DNA from: Vitis vinifera
Lineage: Eukaryota > Streptophyta > Magnoliopsida > Vitales > Vitaceae
Assembly: GCF_030704535.1 (NCBI RefSeq)
Contig: NC_081817.1
Coordinates: forward strand, 8,707,001-8,771,000
Reading direction: 5' to 3'
DNA: 64,000 nt
The notes under the pieces are model-generated. The model searched no databases. It saw only the letters and a program-made list of their open reading frames with translations, and was not told the DNA's origin. A program made the position numbers and the translations under genes. Of this stretch, positions 23,260 to 34,000 are shown one piece after another. Positions within the stretch are counted from its first letter, which is position 1. Each line of letters begins with the position of its first letter.

Positions 23260-24114
23260 TCAGCTATCCAGGGTACCCCTTAATGAACAATTCCTAGGAT
23301 CATCTTGTAGTCTTCTCTTTACAAGAGCGAAACCCAACTTGGACTTGATTCGAAAAGACCAGAGCTGCACCGTTTCATCTTCCTTCATGTTATTCCTTTC
23401 CGTAACCGATTTCCAATTAGTCACCAACACATACATTGAGGTAGAATTTCCGGAAGCTTTCTTCATGTTCCACTTCCTCAGACTGATGGTTTCCCGATGA
23501 AGGGAGGGCTTAATCAACATCACTTCCATATCTACACATTTTTTTCCGTTTCCTCCTGAGTTCAACCTCTCGTTCTCTTCAGGTGTGAGGAAACTTTGTC
23601 GTATCTGGTTCAAGGGTATGGATAGTCGATTGTGACCGGGACTCACATCAGTCTTGAAGAGAGGCTTCTAGATTACAAAAGTGACATTAGAACCCCCCCC
23701 CCCCCCCCCCTCCCCCAGAGCCTTGATCCGATTCCTGAGGATGACAGGGAGCTCTGGTGTTGCATGGAGAGACGGACACCTTGCCCTATCCATCATCTTC
23801 TTCATCCTCAGCTTCTTTTTCTCCTGAACACACCCCCCATCACCATCTTCATTGTCGTCATCATCATGGCACCGTGGTGGCCGTTTTTTAATCTTGATCG
23901 TTTTTTGAAGACACCGATCACCTCCATCTTCGAATATCTTCATCGTTTCTTCAAGACGCTGATCGTGTTTCTTCTCATCATCATGGCACCGTGGTGGCCG
24001 CTTCTTGATCTTGATCGTTTTTTGAAGACACCGATCACCTCCATATTCAAATATCTTCATCGTTTCTTCAAGACGTTGATCGTGTTTCTTCTCATCTTCT
24101 ACCACATAATCCAT
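23260..24114 (-). pseudogene. B3 (DUF313-type) pseudogene, copy 2: nonsense mutation and poly-G expansion
   Basis: Same gene as 17533-18282. The first 148 codons are open (24114 down to 23671). A TAG at 23668-23670 then replaces the CAG of the VIQKPLF segment, and the same frame continues to 23260. The N-terminal acidic/basic module (DEKKHDQRLEETMKIFE to RPPRCHDD) occurs twice in tandem. An 18-C run (23693-23710) adds about six residues, mostly glycine, to the KALGG loop without shifting the frame. One nonsense codon is the only clear lesion, so loss of function may be recent. A truncated product would lack most of the B3 fold. Confidence 0.85.
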
Positions 24115-24549
24115 TGAAGTGAATGCGCAAACTATATAGCTACGGGGGTTTCTTGATCTTGGTAAAGAAGGAAGTGGTTTCTTGGTCTTCTTGGTATGGC
24201 AAGATGATGAGCCAGAGAGAAGTCTTTCAATTTGGAAAGTTACAAGTGGGTTCTTGTTCTTGTTGGTATGGCCAGAAGAGAGCTTATATATAGATGACGA
24301 CCCTAAGAAACAAGTCTTTCAATTTGGAAAGTTACTAAATCCTAATCAAATCCTACAACCGCCCCATATATTCGGAAACTTGGACTGTTGGCCTCCAAAT
24401 TCTATTTCTTTTATTGTTTTAAAATTTAAACAAGTCCAATTATCCCCATATGTTTTTTTTTTTCTTTTTGTTAAGAGAAACCAAAATTACAAGTTACCAA
24501 ACATGTTGAATTGTTTATTATTTTGAAATTACTATATATAGAAGAGCAT

Positions 24550-26110
24550 CCAATGTCATCAAATTCTTTTTTGAAATGTATTAAAAATTTATTTTTCCCT
24601 CAAATTTTAAAAATAATAACAAAATATTAATTAATACTATTATACTAAAATATAAAAATAACAAAACTTATCTGATGAAATCTCTCTTCCAAATTCTATT
24701 TCTTTTCCTTCTTCAAAAGTGGCGGTGCATTTCTTTCCCTTCTAATGTGAGCTTAGCTTATCATTAGGATATTTTGTCAAACAATATTATGAGATGAGTT
24801 TGAGTCATTCTTTAAAGAAATGCTTCTGCATTATACTTTAATGCTTTGATACAACTCTCGAACATAATAAGCACTTCTTATGGTGGGTGGGCACAAGAAG
24901 AAATATCTATTGCAATCTTGTTTAACATTTCATCTTTTGCATCTTCTTGCTATTGAATTCCCTTCAAGATGGAAGTGTTGTTTGAGTATTGAATTCTAAT
25001 TTAGTATGCGAAAATGTGGAGTGGGAATGAACATCTCATTTCTTTCCTCATTCATTCTTATGTTTAGATAACTAAAATACTTATGGGAATAAAATTAAGA
25101 ATGATTCCAAAGGAAATGAAATCCTTTGTAAGAGGTATTTTGATTCTCTAGAGTAAGTTATTTCAAAATAACTTGCACTAGAGAATGATATTTTGTTTCC
25201 ATTTTAATGTCAAGTAAAAATGGGAATGAAAATGAAAAAAAAAAAGAAAGAAATAAATTGAGAATAATATCTATAAATATAGTTATATATATATATATAT
25301 ATAAACTCTCACATTCCACATAGTTTAAAATAATTTTTTTTATTTAAAAAATTCCTTTTTTTTTTATAAAAATAAAACCCTATTTGGGTGTGTGATTTAA
25401 AAATAAAATTGCTTTTAAAAATTTATACCGCTATTTGGTTGTTATTTTTTAGAAATAATTTTTAAAAATAGTAAAACAGAGAACTATACTCCCGAATTTT
25501 TTTTTCACTAAAGAAAATGAATTTCAAATTAAGTGAGCCTTTGTTTTGAATTTATTAATAAGTTAATAATTTAAAAAAATAATTTAAAACTCAATATATA
25601 TAATGACTATAAAAAATAATAGACATAACTAATACTTTAAATCCTTTAATAAATCTTGAAGTTTTTAAGAATAATTTGAAATTTTAAAAATTGATTAATT
25701 AATTATAGATTAATAAAATAATTCAAAATATCATCTCTAATTGAGTGATAAATGTATACATGTAATGAAAAATTTAACCTTAAAAATTTAAATTTGATTT
25801 TTTAAATTGATTTAAAATATAATAGTATTAGCCATTATTAATTTTAAATAACTATTCTTCATTAATTTTAACAAAATAAATTAATTATGTTTTTATAAGA
25901 TGTTAATATCCATATTTTTATAATATTTATAAAATATATAAAATCATATAAAATAGTATTAGAAATTATTAATTTTGGATTATTATTATTATTATTAACA
26001 AAATAAATCAATTAATGTTAATATCCATATTTTTAAATATTTATTAAAAATATTATTTATGATTTTATTATATTATTAATATTCATATTTTATAATAAAA
26101 ACTATTTATT
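24550..26110. other. AT-rich intergenic DNA
   Basis: Counterpart of the left AT-rich block, with (AT)n near 25283-25303 and no gene signal. Confidence 0.65.
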
Positions 26111-26111
26111 T

Positions 26112-28250
26112 TTAAATTTAAGAGGTGGTGCACTACAATCTCTACTAGATTGACCAAATGCATGAATCGACTATGGACAAACCTATGACTTGTATCTTCT
26201 ATGCAACTCTTAATGCACACAAGTCATGTACAATGTAAGAGACATGAGTTGAATGTTCAAATCAATGTCAATACACCAAAATGATAGGAAATAGATAGTT
26301 AAGTCTTACTTTATTACAGCATATCTTGCTTTTAGGGGTTCAATCCCAACATAAATGGTATCAGAATCCCCTATTTTGTATCAAAATGCTTCTTCCTTCC
26401 TTCTTTCATCTCCTCTTATGCATCTAGGCTTCTCCATTTTGTTTCCATCATTTTTGTTTCGTTAAGTTGCCATGCACTCACATTTGCACCCATTTTATTG
26501 TCTCTTTGCTGCATTCTCCACTATATGTAAACATTAGTCCAACAATAAAGGCTAATGTATATTTAAGTTAAAATGGTAGGGTTGAGGTCATCAACGGCTT
26601 TGAACCTACAAATAAGACCCTAAGGTGTCATATATTTCCTTTCAATTAGGTCACTTATGACTAAGGCATGTAACAATAGGTATTCTTAAGATAGACACTC
26701 TAATATTGTTGGAAATTATGGATTGCTTTGTTTCTCGACCTTAGATCGGATAACAAGCATGCATCTATCCTTAGGTTTCTCTTGATCCAATCAAAGTGGT
26801 TATCAAAACCAATAAGATTAATTGATCTAGAGAAAAATAGCTCATACATATGATCTAGATGTTCTTAAATCAATTCTAGTGAAGTTGTCTAAGAAGTCGT
26901 AAGTCTTGTTTACCTAGTGTCCTTCTACCTAATCTCTCATCACATGGATCCAAACATGAAAGAGAAGTGTGTGCTTCTCTTTCTTCTTGAGGGTGGTTAG
27001 GGTTTTCCTGTAGAAAATCTTTTTTGAAAGAAAAAGTGTCAAAAGTCTTAACCCTAAACCTTTAAGGGGATTTATATAGGGTTCCTTATAAGTTTAAGTG
27101 ATTGAGCCTAAATTGGGTTGGGGTCACCTAATCCATCCCACTTGGGTCCTAATTAATTAATTAGTGATATTAGGTTTCAATTAATTAATTAATTAGCTCA
27201 GTCTAAAAAAATAATTCGTAAGATCTAATGCAACCTTCACTTTTACTAAAACACTCGTATACACACTTATAAATCAAAAACCCAAATCTCTCCAAATTTA
27301 CATGTTATATATCTCAAACCCATGAGATATCATAGTGTCTATCTTAAGTATACTTGTTGCCACCAACTTCTACCAATAGTGATCAAATCCATAGAGAATA
27401 TATGATCACCTTAGGGTCTTATTCATATGTCAAAGTCATTGAAGACTTTAGCACTAATTCAGTATCCTTTCATGGTTGAGAGCTCATATAGTATAACAAC
27501 TTAGTGATATCATAATTACTGATAGTTAATGTTATGACCCACTGTAGATCTTGTCCAATATGTAATCATATACATTAGTACACTCACCATAAGAATCATA
27601 TCCTGATGACCAAGACTCTTCATCCCTTCAATTAGAAAGTAGTGCACTACAATCTCAATGGATTGCCTAAGTCCATGAGCAAGTTGTGAACCAATCATTT
27701 ATTTGCAAGAAACTCATGACTTGGATCTGTCATACATCTCCTAATGTACCTAACTCATGTACAATGTAGAAGGTGCCAGGCTTAAATGCTAAGAGAGTAT
27801 AATACTTGAATAGGATAGAAGAAACTAGGAAATTGGAATCATATCATTAAATAATAAATATTACATCATGTCATACTTTTAAATGTTCTATCCTAACAGT
27901 GTAATCATATACACTAATGCAATCATCATGAAAAACTTATTTTAATGACCATAACAAGTCATCCTTCTAATTAGAAGGTAGTATAATACAATTTCCAATA
28001 AATTACCTAAATCCATGAACCAGTTATTAACAACTCATCAACTTGCAAGAAATCTATAATTTTGATATTCTGTATAGCTCCTAATGCACCTAAGTCATGT
28101 GCAATGCAATTGATGTAGACCCAAATGCTTAAATAAATATTAATGCAAATATAGATGAAATAGTGAAAATAAAAATCATAGTATATATATTAATGAAATC
28201 TTATTTAGTTACATTATATCATGTTTTTAAGGGTTATATCCCAACACTTT
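26112..28250. repeat. Repeat block with three related ~230-290 bp units
   Basis: Units at about 26112-26345, 27628-27898 and 27964-28250 share the order GTAGTGCACTACAATCTC-like, 'CAAGAAACTCATGACTTGGA'-like and 'ACCTAACTCATGTACAATGT'-like strings, then a GTTTTTAAGGGTT/ATATCCCAACA-type end. The DNA between them contains no open gene. They look like decayed LTR or terminal parts of a transposable element. The family was not identified. Confidence 0.5.
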
Positions 28251-29360
28251 GCATTATTTAATTGCTTAAACCTTTGGTTTTGTCCCTCAAAGGCACTAAG
28301 ATGGTTCTCATATGTCTTTTTAGTTTCAATAAGCTCCAAAACATTCCACATGGAAATAAAAGTCTCCTACCTTCCCTTTAACTTAAAAGTATTTCTTACA
28401 TTTTGTAAGAATATTTTGTAATATAAGTCACCTACATAAAAAAATGTGAGGAGGTTGGAAACACATTCTATAGTTCATTCATAAGAGCAGGTTCCCTCTC
28501 CCCATCAATGACAAGTACTCTTGGAAAGAAGTCTTCATGCATCAAATTTCTCAAATTTTGTAGACTCATATGTACTTATCCTCTTTTTCACCCCCAAGAT
28601 ATGTAAAGGCAATATCAAATATCTTATCCATTGATGTTATACCAACTATCTCATGCAAAAGCATTCAATACCTATTCATCTTGTAGGCAAAATCCATGAT
28701 CAACAGCATCGAAAAGGTTAACAACAAATAAATGGATATTGACTAACATTAAGTTTATAATATAGTCATTTTGTTCATCCCTTCTATGTCATTCGATGTA
28801 GCTCAACTCCATTAATTTATGCATCAATTGTTGCATTTATGACCTCTCACCATATTCATTTACTTTATGTTTATAATTTGCATTATATATTATCCCAATG
28901 TGCTACAATTGAGTTCATTCCTCTCCTTTAAACTATTTATTATCTTCTTTGGCTTAATGTCACTCTTTAGTATTTTTATTAAGATACTCATTTCTTCTTA
29001 ATTTAAATGATTAGCACAAGAATATCCTTTAAGATATTGTGCTTTAGCGTAATTATGTCTTCCACATTTAACAGCCAATATCTAATCATCATTAGTTAGT
29101 AGTTTTATACCCTTAAGAGTAAATGGACACCCACATTTCTTTGTTTCTATCAATCTCCTTTTCTTTCTTTTTACTCTCATATTCAAAATTAGCCTTTCTT
29201 GAATCCCTATATACTCCATTTCATTCTCAAGTAAAAGTAATCCTAGGCTTTTGTCCATGAAGTTCCCAAATATATCCTTTACTAATTATAATAACCATTT
29301 CATTTCTTTTACCGATCTTTAATATCCATTTGATTAATGCTTTCCTAGTACAATTAATTA
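28235..29360 (-). pseudogene. MULE/FAR1-type transposase relic
   Basis: Minus-strand pieces, read from 29200 leftwards, include KKCGCPFTLKGIKLLTNDDW, ILAVKCGRHNYAKAQYLKGY and NSLKERNELNCSTLG. Then, after many breaks, comes a transposase-core segment with AFTYLGGEKEDKYTMSLQNL, FPRVLVIDGERELALMNELE. The C-x-CPF...H-x-H-type N-terminus and the D-(R)-ELALMNA-like core are typical of Mutator-like (MuDR/FAR1) proteins. Stops are frequent, so it is dead. No terminal inverted repeats were defined. Confidence 0.6.
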
Positions 29361-29527
29361 TATATGTTGTGAAAACAATCGAGTAGTTTATCATTGTTGA
29401 AGCTTATAAATGCTCTATCCTATATAAAAAAATTTAATAAAATTCAATTTTCTTTTAGATAAGAAATAAAGAAAAGGTTGTTGGAATGTATGGTGTTGGA
29501 AGTCTTTATGAGTGTCCCTTAGGAATT

Positions 29528-29602
29528 CCTTAAGATTGTTTAGAACTATACTTCTGGATGCACATTAGGGCGTCCAGGGGTATAGTTCTAAACATTTTAA
29601 GG
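29528..29602. other. Near-perfect 75 bp hairpin
   Basis: The left arm (CCTTAAGATTGTTTAGAACT, then ATACTTCTGGATGC) pairs with the right arm (GCGTCCAGGGGTATAGTTCT, then AAACATTTTAAGG). The central 14 bp GTTTAGAACTATAC pairs perfectly and there are only a few mismatches or bulges over about 33 bp. The loop is under 10 nt. It could be a small foldback or MITE remnant, or an RNA hairpin. Confidence 0.75.
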
Positions 29603-30857
29603 ATGTTTGAAATTATAGGATTAAACAATTGTAAGTCATCAAACCCTTGCAACTTTGAACACCTTTAGCAATACCTCATTCTTCTAGTTCCAAGAAATCC
29701 AAAAAATATTGTAAAAGGCTCTACCCTTGTAGGATCATCAAAGATGATCATTTTGCTTATTCATTGGTAAAACCCATAACTTTCTTTCAAAAAATTTGTT
29801 AAGATTATGGAGAGATTAGAAAATAAAGAATGGAGGAAGAAGGTGATGAATGTGTATTTCTCCTTAAGAATAATGTAGTTATTTCATTAAGGATTAAGGA
29901 CAATTTTTTATCCTAAAAAAGTTCATTATTTATATGGATGCGAAAAGAAATCCGGTGGGTGGAAATATATGTTTTGTTTGGAAAGTGTTTTTGAAAATAG
30001 TTTTTGAAGACTATTCATGTTTTATAGAACAAAAGTTAGAAACTCAAAATGTTTTAAATATATTTTTTATGTTTCCAGGCATTTTAAAAATAATTTTTAT
30101 TTGTATATTTGTATACCATAAAAAACAAGTGAATACAATGTAAACTGTTTTTAAATGTTATCTAAAGATACATTATGCTATTTTTCTATTTTGAAGAATA
30201 AAAAACTGGTATTAATATGTTTATTTATTTATTTATGTTTTGAAGAATTGTTTTAAAAAAACATTTGAGAAGTGTGATATAGGACCTATTTGAGAATTGT
30301 TTTTTAGAACAATTCTATGTTCTCTATAATAAAAAACACTAAAAACACTTTTGATAATAAAAAATTGTTTTTTATTTTTAGTTTTTAAAAACAAAAAACA
30401 CGTCTTTTAACAAAACATCTTTTAGTTATTTTTTATTATTTTATCTTTTTTTTCGAGGATTGTTTGAAAAAATAACAGACATATAGAATGATTAAAAATA
30501 AAATACGAAATTAAAAAATTATTTTTAAAAATAGTAAAAATAGGTTAAAAATATTTTATATTTTCAAACAACTTTTATTTTATGAATATCAGAAAATAGT
30601 TTAAAAAAATTATTGTTTAAAACTATTTTTCAAAATTATTTTCGAAAATTAGCATCCAAAACCGTAATTTCTCATTTGTTGTTTCCAAACACGCCCTCGC
30701 ACTCCATAAACCTCAAGTATACTTCGAACCCTCCACTCCCAATAAGAAAGTACCGCCATTTTCCAAGGCATTCACGCCCTCACGGCCAACAGCCGCCTTA
30801 GATCCTAGGAGTCTTCTCTTTCTCGCAAACGCTTCTCTTCTCTTGGGTGTGGTTCTG
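29603..30857. other. AT-rich DNA and upstream region of the helicase-like gene
   Basis: No gene is visible. Sequence to about 30660 is AT-rich. The last 190 bp become GC-richer and probably hold the promoter and 5' leader of the gene starting at 30858. No clear TATA box was found. Confidence 0.5.
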
Positions 30858-31013
30858 ATGGCGAAGGGTGACGATGCAATACAAAGAAAGAAGAACAAAT
30901 CGAATCGGAAGAAACTCCACAAGGACTCATCCTCCTCTGCTGTCTCTGCTCGTGTTGCCGCCATTATCGCCTCCAAGAAGCGTCGCAAATCCGGAAAACG
31001 CCGCATCTGCGAG
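30858..31013 (+). CDS. Helicase-like gene, exon 1
   Basis: Exon 1 has 52 codons from the ATG of [20 protein letters not shown] to GAG, followed by the donor GTAGTC (phase 0). It is strongly basic, consistent with a nuclear or nucleolar signal and RNA contact. The ATG was chosen because it is the first methionine of the open stretch in a GC-richer island. Confidence 0.7.
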
Positions 31014-34000
31014 GTAGTCTTCCGTTAATGCTTGATGCGCTTTCTGGGTCTTTTAGGACAAATTGACTCTTTTTATGCGCTGTTTGTTTTCTGAGAAAAA
31101 AAAGTGAAAAGAGAGCAAAAAAAGAGAAATTTAAGTGTATGTCTTTCTTTTGGGTTAGTTACTTGCGATAATGGAAAAAGTTCAAATAAAAAATAAAAAA
31201 TCATAGTAGTAGTCTAAAGAAAGGCTAGTTGATCGATTAAATCCTAATTAAGTACTGGACAAATATTTTACATTGGAGCAATTTCTACGAGAACAAGCAA
31301 CGTAATGGATTGTAATGTGACCCATGGACCATATCTGGTGCTTTGAATAATCATTCATAATCAGTTGTGCAAAATATCATGTTCTTTAAATGAGAATTTT
31401 AATTGAGATTGAGCCTAATGGAAGTTTGGATTGATTTCAGTGAACATAAACCCTCGAAGTAATATGGAGTCAGGGGGATTTGCTCACTGAATCGCTTAAT
31501 CTTATACAAGGATGAGTATTTGTTTTGACTTAATTGGCTTTACAAAAGTGTCCTATTTTCTGAAATTATTTTTCAGAATATTTTATATCTTAGAAAATCC
31601 TTTTTAAAATAATAATATTCTTATGTTATGAAAGATTTGCCTCCAGGTTTGTTTGCCTATAAATAAGAGTCATGTGAACTTGTTTTGTGCAACTCTTCCA
31701 TCTGCATTAAGAGTTGATAATTATTGGAGTTTTGTTTTTTTTCTTTTTTTTGTTTCTTTTAAGAATTACTATGTTCATGCATGCTATGTGTTGATTTCTG
31801 AAAGTTTTGAAAATTCTTATTGTTTTATAATTATTTCATCGTTTGATTTGCTTCTGGTGGATTATGTGAAACGTGCTTTTGGTGGATCCCATGAATGATT
31901 GACAGTCTGAAGGGAGATTGCTTATCCATGGTGGCTTGTGAACTTGTTGCTTGGATGTAGGATGCATTTTGAAGAATAATATGCAGTTATTTACTTATTT
32001 AATGTTGAAACCTCAAGATAATTACTACCAAATCATTTAGTAATTGGACAGTCCTGTGGATTTTGACTCGAATAGTGGTTGGTGATTGGTATTTGGGGTT
32101 TTCAAGTAAAAAGGGAAAACAATTAGGTGCTTTTTTTTTATTATTATTATTTATGTTTCCACATTATATATTTTTTTGCTGGTCTGGAAGCCAATGAATA
32201 GTATTGCTTTGTTTTGGATGGTTAATTAAATTAAAATAAAATTGAAAAAAGCTGGAAAAAAATATAGATGAGTCCATTTCAACCCTCTCTAGATCTATTT
32301 TTAATGTCGTTCTTTTATAGGATTGCTAAGTTTGAGACAATCAAGGAAGAATGAGGTATTTTGGAAATAACTCATGAGTTTTGTATTGCTATTAAAATTT
32401 TTAAGTTTCAAAATTTTACCGTTAAATTTGAAATAATAGTTAGAAAATTTTCTTATATCTTGAACCAGGAGGTTCTCAAGTGATTGATATTAAGAAGAAA
32501 TAGAACATTCATTTTCTAAAACTTGAGGAATTAGTAGGTTCCCCCTAACTTTTGAAATGACCTTTCCACCATCTATGAGTTGTAAAGTAGCTGCATCTTC
32601 TTAATACATTATGCTTATTAACCTACCAAAAATCACAAAGAAAAAGAAAAAGAAAAAGAAGAAAGAAAAAAGGAGTTCAAGGGAACTCTAATAAACAAAA
32701 TAATAAAAACTACAAAAATATGGGTGATCTCAAATAGAAGAAAACACATCCTAGAGGAACAAAGAAAGAAAAGTCACTCATAAGATATACTTGGTTTGGG
32801 TGTTAAAATTGTCACAAGTAGGAGATTATCTTTGGATTGTCTTTTTTTTGATAAATATATATCTTTGGATTGTCTTAATAAGCAAGTGAAAAGGAAAAAG
32901 ATTATTATTGTGACTTTCTTTCAGTTTTTTCCCGTTTGACCTTTTAACTATGCTTTGGGTTTCTTAGGTGATGACATGGTCATTTCAAAAGTTTGGAGTG
33001 AATCAACCAACTTCTTTATTATTTGGAAGTCAATATTCTTAGTTACTTCAATGGCATTCAGTTTAGGTGTGGACCTCCTTGTTATTGTTCTAAGGTGTTC
33101 TCTAACAATTCTAGATTCATGAATTCTCTCTTAAGTTGTGGCATAAATTGATAAGTATCACATGATTATGCCCTTAAATAAATGTGATTTGAGTTGTTTA
33201 AAGGTTATCCTCTCTTTGTGAATCCATTCTACCAACCGTATGTTCAAGCATCACTCAGATTTTTAAGCCTTTGTATGAATCTACTAATGCTCTGGTAGGA
33301 ATAGAAAAACACATTTGGTGGTTTATTTAACTTTTTTTTAGGTTTTTTTCAGTTTAATTTAATTTAATTAATTGCCCAAAATAAGTAATTTGTATTCAAT
33401 TCAATCCAACCAAACAAAAAATATGAAGTGCAGAAACATAAATAACAAAGAGAGACACAAGATCCTTCTTTATGAGAAAACAACTTGATGGGGAAAAGCC
33501 TTTTAAAGTTTATTCAAGGAAGAAAGGGAAGACCTAAGTAAACTTTAAGTAGGATTAATATAATTAGAATTTGAGTCATGATAGGTTATTAAAGTCCTAG
33601 TAGAATAGGTTATTAGAGTCCTAGTAGACTAGGTTATTAGAGTCCTAGTAGAATAGGTTACTAGAGTCCTAGTAGACTTTGGATTTCTTAGAGAAGCCTA
33701 TAAATAGGCTAATCAATGTAAATCAAAGGAATGAATTTTGATGAATAATATTATACTTTCTTTCATTGCAAGGTTGCAACCCTCAATGGTGAGACTCCAT
33801 TGATTTTCTTCTAGGTGAGACTCCTAGAAGGCCTTAGTGAGACTCTAAGGTTTTCCATCTTTTCTTCATTGTTTCTTCTTTCTCTCTATTTCTTATCTTA
33901 TAATTTTCTCTACCATAAAGTTTATTCCTTTTTTCCTCTCCTTACACCCTAAAAATAAAACCCTAGCCCACCTACCCTTGAGTGTAGACAACCATCCTAG

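Larger units (their letters stand above)
21930..26110. repeat. Left segmental duplication, copy 2 (carries B3 pseudogene)
   Basis: Second copy of the 15177-20560 segment in direct orientation, shorter through several deletions. It contains the B3 pseudogene at 23260-24114. A 72-codon minus frame at 21854-22072 spans its left edge and has no recognised domain. Confidence 0.75.
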
